DNA of 20,737 bases from JAKJEP01 sp964580995 (lineage in GTDB: Bacteria; Planctomycetota; Phycisphaerae; Sedimentisphaerales; SM23-30). The notes beneath the pieces were generated by a model. That model was not told where the DNA came from. It was given only the letters and a program-made list of their open reading frames with translations, and did not search any database. The stretch lies in the NCBI GenBank assembly GCA_964580995.1, contig CAZOMV010000101.1, positions 1 through 20,737 of the forward strand, read 5' to 3'. Each line of letters opens with the position of its first letter. Positions within the stretch are counted from its first letter, which is position 1. The position numbers and the translations under genes are program-made. Positions 14,531-20,737 of the stretch are shown here, piece by piece.

Positions 14531-17031
14531 TCGGGAATTTCCCCGACCTCCTCAGCCAGTTTATCTATCGCAAAACCTTCCGCCTGAACCATATGTTGTT
14601 TATCCGTCAATAGCAGCCAGGGCAGGGCTTTTATGCCCCAGGCGAATTTGGTTTTATCCGGCTGGTCTTTCATGAGGCCGCAGGGAAAGGGGATCTGGTA
14701 TTTGGTTATCCACTGGTCCAGGTCTTTTTGTTCCATCGGTTCGGCCTGTACCAGGGCGACAAATACTCCCTTTGTTTTCAGTTCGTCCACCTTCTTGACC
14801 AGTTCCTGCACACAGTGCCGCGAGGGACGCTGGTTCATGTCGCAGAAGCAGAGCAGGACCGGATGGTCCTTCGTGGCGACGGGGTCCACAGCCAGAGACA
14901 GGGCCGCCATGTCCGGCAAGGGCTTGCCCACCAGGGAGGCCGGCTCCTTGGGGACAAACCGCTGCCCGCCGGAGGAGGATTCGCTGACTACGATCTTTAC
15001 CTCCGCTACGCCCCCTTCCGTTTCGATATTGCCCCTCAGCCGTTTGGCCCCCTGGACATGGGCTTGAATATTGAGCTTTCCTTCGCAGACCTTCAGGGTA
15101 AATTTCCCCTGCTCATCTGTTTTGATGTTATGGAGATCCGGCTGACCGTCTCCCTGGCCATATATGTCGGCACCGGCGACCGGCTTATCCTCCGCATCCA
15201 CCACCACCCCCGTCAAAGTCAGGTTGGCCGGCTTCAAGACCAGCGTCCCGGCATCCAAGCGGCCGTTTACTGCCTCCTTGGCATGGACTTCTTTTAGAGT
15301 GTTTCCATATCCTTCCGCTGTGGCATATAGCTGGTACTTCATCTCCGCCGGAATCGCCTGTACCTCAAAGGTACCCTCTTCACCGGTGGAACATGTTTCC
15401 CTGCGCAAAATGGCCCCCCAACTGCCGGCGCGCAGCATAACGGTAATAGCGGCCTTGGCGAGGGCCTGGCCGTTCGGATCTACTACTTTGCCGCTGAAAA
15501 TAATGCCTGGTTTCAGGGTCAGGTCCGCGGTTTTGGTGTCTTTCTGGATTTCCACCGCGCCGGCCAGGTTCCGCTGCTTATGCCGGGCCACCAGATAATA
15601 CACGGTAGGCTGATTTCCGCCCCATTCGCCCGGATTCCACTCCACTTCATACCGTCCCTCTTTATCCGTCAGGGTTTCCTTCCGGCCCATCGGATAGACA
15701 TTCACCTGCGCCCCTTCCACCGGCTGGCCCGCCTCATCCTTCACAACCCCGGCTATCATGGTCGGACCGGCCAATTCACACTCCAGGCTGGCCGTTTTCC
15801 CATCTTCCACAGTGATGGCCTCATCCTGCTGCATTATGCCTCCTCCCTGCATATATACGCCGCTGAGCCGGTATTGCCCCGGCAATACCCGCAATCGCGC
15901 TAGTCCCTGCGGGCCAGACAGGATATACAGGGATCGTCCGCCCTCAGCCGGATCAATTACCACATTTGCTTTAGGGACCGGCTGTTTGGTTCTCTCGTCG
16001 GTCACCTTCACTTCGATGACGCCGCCTTTTGACAATTCGATTTTGACTCCTTCGCTGGTTTTGCCCGCTTCCGCAATCACCTCTACCGGCACACCCACCC
16101 ACTCCGTCAAGGCTTCCTTCGACGGAGCGATACTCAGTGTCCATGGCCCCGCCGTCAGCCCGTTCAAACGGAAACGGCCTTCCGCATCGGACAAAACCGG
16201 GTCCGGACCGAAGGGAGTCATATTTTGCTCCTGCCGCGCCGCCAGCCGAATCCCCGCCGCCGGTTTGCCGCCGTCTTTCTCCACCACCTGCCCTTCGATT
16301 ATGGCTTCAAGGGGCTGTACGATTTTGATATCCTTCTGGCCCGGCTTAAATTGCAGGACATTTCCCTGGTTATTTCCCGGCTGGAAGGTGTTGACCGTCG
16401 CCCGGCCCGCTTTTTCCACGGCAAATTCCGCGGTCGCTTCCGCCGGCAAACGCTTAAAAACAAAACCGCCTTCCGGATCCGTAACGGCCGTGAGCAGTTT
16501 TTTTGATATTTTCTGAATCATATAGCGCGGTTCATTGTTTACATTTACCAGCAGAAACGCAATCCCCACCTGCGCCCCGGCAACAGGCTGACCCGCCTCA
16601 TCCACCACCCGGCCGGCCAGGTCCGCCGGTTGGCCCAGGGTGATGGTGGTTTCCAGATTATCACGCCGATACCAGTTCGCCCAGCCGATACTAAAGCCTT
16701 CCTTTTGTGCCAGAATCACGGACTGACCGGCTTGATTACTTTCTTCCCGGGCCGTCGCAAACGAAAAGGCTCCGTCGTTGCCGGTGATTGCCTCTTTGGC
16801 TTTTTTGACTTCGATAGAATATACATTTTCATCGAGGCTCAGGTTATGCAGTTCCACCTGCGCCCCAGCCAGTGGCTGGCCCTGCCCATCCACCACCTTG
16901 CCCGTGCAGCGGACCTGGGGCGGCTGAGCCGGGTCCTTTTGCGCCGTTTCCGGTGTCTGGGCCAATGCCATACTGCCGGTTAAAACTACTGCCAGAACGA
17001 TATTGTCAATCCATTTCCCATTTTTGCGCAT
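14527..17031 (-). CDS. Secreted protein with carboxypeptidase-regulatory-like repeats and C-terminal thioredoxin-like domain
   Basis: The start is the ATG at 17031 with GAGAGGG (ribosome-binding site, 17039-17044 region) upstream; a TTG 6 nt earlier is less likely. The 834 residues open with a signal peptide (MRKNGKWIDNIVLAVVLTGSMALAQ). Then follow about seven β-sandwich repeats of the CarboxypepD_reg type, each recognisable by V-x-D-x-x-G-x-P-V-x-G-A-x-V (for example GRVVDEAGQPVAGAQV, GVVVDAEDKPVAGADI). From about residue 690 there is a thioredoxin/redoxin-like domain, VGKPLPDMAALSL... with LCFCDMNQRPSRHC in the active-site position and ALPW as the cis-Pro loop. The usual C-x-x-C is replaced by a Cys spacing that is not classical. 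It lies 73 nt downstream of the Sec gene at 17105-19216 on the same strand, probably in one operon, so it is a candidate redox partner. Confidence 0.85.
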   Translation of the reverse strand: MRKNGKWIDNIVLAVVLTGSMALAQTPETAQKDPAQPPQVRCTGKVVDGQGQPLAGAQVELHNLSLDENVYSIEVKKAKEAITGNDGAFSFATAREESNQAGQSVILAQKEGFSIGWANWYRRDNLETTITLGQPADLAGRVVDEAGQPVAGAQVGIAFLLVNVNNEPRYMIQKISKKLLTAVTDPEGGFVFKRLPAEATAEFAVEKAGRATVNTFQPGNNQGNVLQFKPGQKDIKIVQPLEAIIEGQVVEKDGGKPAAGIRLAARQEQNMTPFGPDPVLSDAEGRFRLNGLTAGPWTLSIAPSKEALTEWVGVPVEVIAEAGKTSEGVKIELSKGGVIEVKVTDERTKQPVPKANVVIDPAEGGRSLYILSGPQGLARLRVLPGQYRLSGVYMQGGGIMQQDEAITVEDGKTASLECELAGPTMIAGVVKDEAGQPVEGAQVNVYPMGRKETLTDKEGRYEVEWNPGEWGGNQPTVYYLVARHKQRNLAGAVEIQKDTKTADLTLKPGIIFSGKVVDPNGQALAKAAITVMLRAGSWGAILRRETCSTGEEGTFEVQAIPAEMKYQLYATAEGYGNTLKEVHAKEAVNGRLDAGTLVLKPANLTLTGVVVDAEDKPVAGADIYGQGDGQPDLHNIKTDEQGKFTLKVCEGKLNIQAHVQGAKRLRGNIETEGGVAEVKIVVSESSSGGQRFVPKEPASLVGKPLPDMAALSLAVDPVATKDHPVLLCFCDMNQRPSRHCVQELVKKVDELKTKGVFVALVQAEPMEQKDLDQWITKYQIPFPCGLMKDQPDKTKFAWGIKALPWLLLTDKQHMVQAEGFAIDKLAEEVGEIPD

Positions 17032-17104
17032 GGCCAAACCCTCTCAAGCAACAGGTGCTGCCAATCATTCAAAACCACAATTTTCCAAAAAACAACTGCC
17101 GCCG

Positions 17105-19216
17105 TCAATTCGGCGTTTTCTTTTTCCGGGTAACAGTCACGATCACCGTGACCACCACGAGAATGACCAGCACGATCATCCAGTTTTTACTGGATGATGG
17201 GGGCGGCGTCTGGGTGGTTTCCGTTCCCTGGGCAACTTCGGATGCTTCCGGGACCGCGGGGCCGCTGCCTACGCTAAAGCTGTACGGCTGGGTGGTAACC
17301 TGAAACGGGCCGCCGAGTTCGACCGTTGCGACAAAACTTCCCGATGCGGATGAAGGCTCTCGCCACGAGAGCGAACAGGTGCCGCCTCAGCCATACTCCA
17401 GGGTAAACTTGCGGTCATAGGAGCCGTCCTGGTTTTTGATGCGCACGCTGGGGGCTGACGGCTGGGAGCCATTGCGGGTAAGTTCGATCCGCTCGCCCAG
17501 CGAGCCGGCCATGCTCTGATTGAAATAATGATCCTTCCCATTCTTACGATCTTCCAGGGTGGACAGGATCGGTTCACCGATTTTCAAGGCCGTCTGCTGA
17601 TCCGGTGTAATCGAAAAAATGCCCTTGTCATCGAACCAGCGGCCCGCCAGCTTCCAGTTGGCGCCCTGGTCGTCTTTTCGCTCAATTCCCCATCGCTCGA
17701 TCCGGTAGGTTCCCGCCGGCAGGGTACCCTTCCCCTTATCCAGCGAAACGGTAAACAACCCATTCTCACCGCCGACGACCAGTTCCGTGATGGTTTCCGG
17801 GACCTGCACCGAGCCGTATTTCACATCCTTCGCTTCGGCCAGTTCGACATAGGCACCATCCCGGGCGATATGCAGTTCGTAGAGCCGATCGGCCAGCTTG
17901 ATATAGTTGCCGACATAGCGGGTGTCCCGCTGGTCTTTGGGACCGATGCGAATCCGGTCACTCTGGCTGAAATTGATACTCTTATCATCAAAGGTGCCGT
18001 TGGCATTCTGATCGAGCAGCATGCAGAATTGTTCCGTGTCCCCCACCCGGATAGACCCCTCGTACCAGCCGCCGGTATAAGCATACAACCGCGTATAATC
18101 GCTGCGGTTGTAAAACATGAAATTCACATGGTAGCTGACCGGCTCCCCATCCACCTCAAAAGGAACCTGGACCGGACCAAAAGACAGGCGGTAATTGTCC
18201 GTAGTGCTGGGACTGATCGGGTTTTCGTTCTCCAGATTGCCGTCGCCATCCGAATCGATATACAGGGAAACGGTTCCGGAAGAATTCTTGGATACATCCA
18301 GAATCACCCAGAGAAAGCCCCTTTTCGCCAACGGGGTATTCCATTTGGAAATCAGCAGTTCCGAACCGGCCGCCTTGGGCAGAACCAGCGGCACCGGCTT
18401 CTCCGCTTCCGCTGGGGCGACCGCCTCGTAACGCTCCGCCCGCAGAGTGAATTGGCCGACCGGGTCCGGAGAGCCGTCCGGGGCAATGGGATAGCCATTG
18501 GGGTTGGGCTGAATCAAATCCAGATTAAAAACTGACTTGGGATACATCGCATAGCTGGTCAGCGTCACCCGTATTCCTTTGATCGGATTTTCATAGACTA
18601 CCGTGCCGGCCCCCGGCACCGAGGGATCATAGGGCCAGCCCTGGGTTTGGCTGGCGCGGTTGGCCAGAAATTCCGGATTGCCGTCCGGCAGGCCGGTGCT
18701 ATCCACCTGGGAATATACCGAAATCCCCGGTTTAGGCCCGTCCAGACCGGACTCCCGACCGTCGAAGAAGAAATTCAGGCCGTAATAGTCCTGAATATCA
18801 CCGATATGCGCCATCTGGAAGGTAAAGGTCTGCTCCTGACCAACCTCCAGCGGGATATCCAGTTGGAAATTCTCCGGATGATTGAGCCATTTCGGCTGGG
18901 ATTCAATGGTTCCCTCCCGCACGCCGATCCCCCAGGCGGTCGAGGGAAACAGGGTGGTCCAGCGTTCCAGCTCCACCACCGAACCATCCGGGTTGGCCTT
19001 GAAAAAGGACAAGGCGGTCAGATGCACCCGGTTCGGATCGTCCTGACGGGTCCGGTTGGGGGTAAAATTCAAGTTCTGATACCCGATATCCCCCAGTATT
19101 TCCCGCGTTTCCCGGGCGGAGCGATATTGCAGCCACTGCGGCTCCGCCGACACTCCGACCGGACAGGTTAAATAGACTGCCAGAACCAGGCTTGCCCAAA
19201 TAACGTGTTTCTTCAT
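17105..19216 (-). CDS. Large exported selenoprotein with C-terminal membrane anchor, UGGTC-domain family (member 2)
   Basis: Starting at the ATG at 19216 (AGGAAGG upstream; an in-frame ATG at 19237 has no comparable site) and reading through the UGA at 17387-17389, the product is 703 residues with Sec at 610. Residues 1-25 are a signal peptide. The ectodomain is β-rich with two calcium-loop-like motifs, DSDGDGNLENE (321-331) and DQNANGTFDD (402-411). The conserved domain (about 545-655) contains KFTLEYG-U-GGTC-SLSWREP (Sec610, Cys614). Then come a Pro/Ser/Thr linker and a membrane helix (679-696) ending in RKKKTPN. After the UGA the frame runs 93 codons to TGA at 17105-17107. A transmembrane helix with a positive stop-transfer end beyond the UGA is strong evidence that the read-through is real. 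The hairpin is at 17356-17372. Function unknown; extracytoplasmic thiol/selenol redox is inferred. Confidence 0.9.
17356..17372 (-). promoter_or_regulatory. SECIS hairpin of selenoprotein member 2
   Basis: On the minus strand, 14 bases after the UGA, GCTCTCG-TGG-CGAGAGC forms a 7-bp stem with a UGG loop. Compared with the other two copies (GTACTCG/CGAGTAC), two adjacent base pairs are changed on both sides so pairing is kept, while the encoded residues change (Tyr to Leu, Val to Glu). Confidence 0.9.
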
Positions 19217-19317
19217 GATACGTTTCCTTCCTGGCATAGAACTCTATGACGATTATTTTACTAGTTTTACCGAACCGCTTATAAAAATACAGACGCTTGT
19301 GCCGGTATTTTGTTTCT

Positions 19318-19352
19318 AAAAAAATTCCCCGCCCGGCTCTTTTTCGGCCGGC
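19318..19352 (-). terminator. Possible weak terminator after selenoprotein member 3
   Basis: On the minus strand GCCGGC (19347-19352) can pair with GCCGGGC (19331-19337) with one bulged G, and a seven-T run follows at 19318-19324. The T run is about six bases from the stem, so activity is doubtful. Reading onward would join this gene to the one at 17105-19216. Confidence 0.28.
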
Positions 19353-19375
19353 TTGTCATAAGTCCTTTCTATACA

Positions 19376-20587
19376 TTAAGTAATGTCATTTATTTCCACA
19401 TTTTCCGTCTCGGCTGTTACAGGATTTCCGCTCTCTGCTGCCGGGGCCGGCAGGTTCAGGCACCCCTCCAGCCGCCGCCGGTAAAACCCGCTGCGAAAGG
19501 CCAGAATCATAAACGGCAGCGGGATGAGGTATAACACCAAACCAAATATCGTTCCGATGATAAAAGTCTGCCATAAGATACCCGGGAAAGTTGACCGAAA
19601 TGCTTCTTTAAAAATCATGAATATACCCATATAAATAAGGATGGAAGCAATTGTGCAAATCGGTAACCATAAAAGTAAGAACAGCATAAATCGTATAGCG
19701 GTGAATTTCTTGCGGCAGCAGCGACTGGCAAGCGTTAAGGCTAACAAGATATTGAGGGCACCAACACCAAATATAACGGAAATGGATGTTGCATCCCTAT
19801 CCCAATGGAAACTGAAATTAGCAGAAATGCCAAGGATGCCAATTCCTGCCATTAAAAATATAGCCATAAAAAAGGAGCCTATGCCTTTATATCGCCCCAG
19901 CCAATCCCCCAAAAGCCATACGCTTGCCAGCGACAGGATTATGAGGGTGATTAACAGGCTAAATGTTTCCGATGTGGACGAAGGAAATGGCAGTATCTGT
20001 CTGGCCATTCCCCATATCCCGTAAATAATCAAGACCGGCAGCCAGATCAGCCAGGCCGGGCGGCTGCGATTTTCCCGGATAAGTACCAAAAGCAAAATAA
20101 CAATGGCCCATAAAGCCAGGGACGAAAGGTGATTGTACCAGGGCCAATCATAATCAAGGATTCCTCGTTCGCTGGAACCGACTTTACCGGGATCCTGCCA
20201 GGCTTCAATCCTCAACTTACCAAACACCGTAATGGGTACTCGCCACGAGTACGCGCAGGTCCCGCCTCAGCCATACTCGAAGGCGCCGGCGGCGATTTGT
20301 TTTCCCCCTTGATAAACCGCAAACTGGGGCAATTTCCCTCTTATGTAACTGACATAACTTTCGCCGCCCCGGTCCCTCAGGGAATACCCAAGCTGCAGAA
20401 TTTTTCCATGCCGGGTGGCAGTCACCATCGGCTGCAATGGCCCGCCGGCCTTCAGAACATTCGGCTCCTCCGGCTGGGGATTTTCCAGCTGGGCGGCGGT
20501 TTGGCGGAGCGGGAAAAATCCCAGGCAAAAACCAATCGCGACGATCCAGCCAAAAAACCCAATTCTTTTTGAAATAGAAACAACCAT
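19376..20587 (-). CDS. Polytopic membrane selenoprotein, UGGTC domain fused to ~7 TM helices (member 3)
   Basis: Read from the ATG at 20587 (GAGG 6 nt upstream) through the UGA at 20267-20269 to TAA at 19376-19378, the product is 403 residues with Sec at 107. Residues 1-32 are a signal peptide (MVVSISKRIGFFGWIVAIGF...AAQ). The short conserved domain carries GAFEYG-U-GGTC-AYSWRVP (Sec107, Cys111). After residue 150 come about seven membrane helices (roughly 154-170, 178-195, 208-226, 236-256, 267-288, 298-326, 337-365) and a hydrophilic tail. The part after the UGA could be miscalled as a separate gene from a GTG at 20227, but it has no independent ribosome-binding site and would lack the domain core. 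A good promoter precedes the gene. The UGGTC domain should face the periplasm. Function unknown; transfer of electrons across the membrane is a possibility suggested only by the architecture. Confidence 0.88.
20236..20252 (-). promoter_or_regulatory. SECIS hairpin of selenoprotein member 3
   Basis: On the minus strand, 14 bases after the UGA, GTACTCG-TGG-CGAGTAC forms a 7-bp stem with a UGG loop. It is identical in core to the copy at 5339-5355 although the genes are 15 kb apart and on opposite strands. Confidence 0.87.
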
Positions 20588-20645
20588 CCGGAACCTCAAC
20601 CAGTTTAAACACTATTTAATGTTCCGCCAGAAGCCAATGACAGGA

Positions 20646-20674
20646 ATTATAACCGGTACGCCCTGCCGATACAA
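20646..20674 (-). promoter_or_regulatory. Sigma-70-type promoter for selenoprotein member 3
   Basis: On the minus strand TTGTAT (20669-20674) is followed after exactly 17 bp by a perfect TATAAT (20646-20651). Transcription would start near 20639, giving a leader of about 50 nt before the ATG at 20587. It may drive the whole leftward group down to 14527. Confidence 0.6.
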
Positions 20675-20737
20675 GGACGGATTTTAACCCAAGTTCCGCA
20701 GTAGATGGCAAAATAAATTTTTTTGAAAAAATTTATC

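Noticed and set aside
19235..19248. Palindrome CATAGAACTCTATG upstream of selenoprotein member 2 as an operator
   Set aside because: A short single copy with no second site and no linked regulator; likely chance.
19376..20227. Independent membrane-protein gene starting at GTG 20227
   Set aside because: It is the same frame as the upstream secreted reading frame, joined by a UGA in a conserved motif with a SECIS hairpin, and it has no ribosome-binding site of its own.
1..20737. CRISPR arrays, insertion sequences, rRNA genes or prophage genes
   Set aside because: No regularly spaced repeats, transposase-like proteins, terminal inverted repeats or rRNA signatures were seen; the only dispersed repeat is the SECIS/UGGTC segment.

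Overview
The window looks like chromosome from an anaerobic, two-membrane bacterium. A Planctomycetes/PVC-type organism is my best guess, from the long secreted protein with carboxypeptidase-regulatory-like repeats and a redoxin domain, the other exported β-rich proteins and the double-cubane-type enzymes; no rRNA or phylogenetic marker confirms it. Its central theme is selenium. All four genes for selenocysteine (Sec) insertion are present within about 12.3 kb: selB and selA (minus strand, 1086-4438), selD (11628-13226) and selC, the UCA-anticodon tRNA-Sec (13270-13365).

Layout. Positions 1-1016 are visibly AT-rich and hold a left-truncated nuclease-like gene and a small hypothetical gene, possibly one frameshifted gene. 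Then come selA-selB on the minus strand, with selB lacking any ATG/GTG/TTG start for its full GTPase domain. A divergent gene (4803-5450) follows and ends in a terminator. Next is a plus-strand operon: an outer-membrane-type protein, a methyltransferase, three 2-hydroxyacyl-CoA dehydratase/double-cubane-type reductase proteins, their ATP-dependent activase, and a SelD with a Cys-rich N-terminus and a C-terminal AhpD-like domain. The last five cistrons overlap by ATGA. selC, a small membrane protein and a NapH-like polyferredoxin follow. On the minus strand from the right edge lie three exported or membrane genes, of which two are read through a UGA.

Main discovery. Three genes (4803-5450, 17105-19216, 19376-20587) each run in frame through a UGA within the same motif, [F/L]-[E]-Y-G-U-G-G-T-C-x-x-S-W-R-x-P. 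Each UGA is followed, 14 nt later, by a 7-bp hairpin with a UGG loop, which is a bacterial SECIS. The hairpin shows paired compensatory changes even where the encoded amino acids differ. The domain sits in three architectures: N-terminally anchored, C-terminally anchored with a large ectodomain, and fused to about seven membrane helices. I read this as a family of extracytoplasmic selenoproteins with a Sec-x-x-x-Cys redox motif, clustered around the Sec machinery. Ordinary gene calling would truncate two of them and split the third into two genes.

Working model (inference): the double-cubane proteins and activase use ATP to make very low-potential electrons, perhaps to produce or handle reduced selenium that SelD converts to selenophosphate. 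SelA, selC and SelB then insert Sec into the UGGTC proteins, which do thiol/selenol redox work outside the cytoplasm, possibly with the redoxin-domain protein at 14527-17031.
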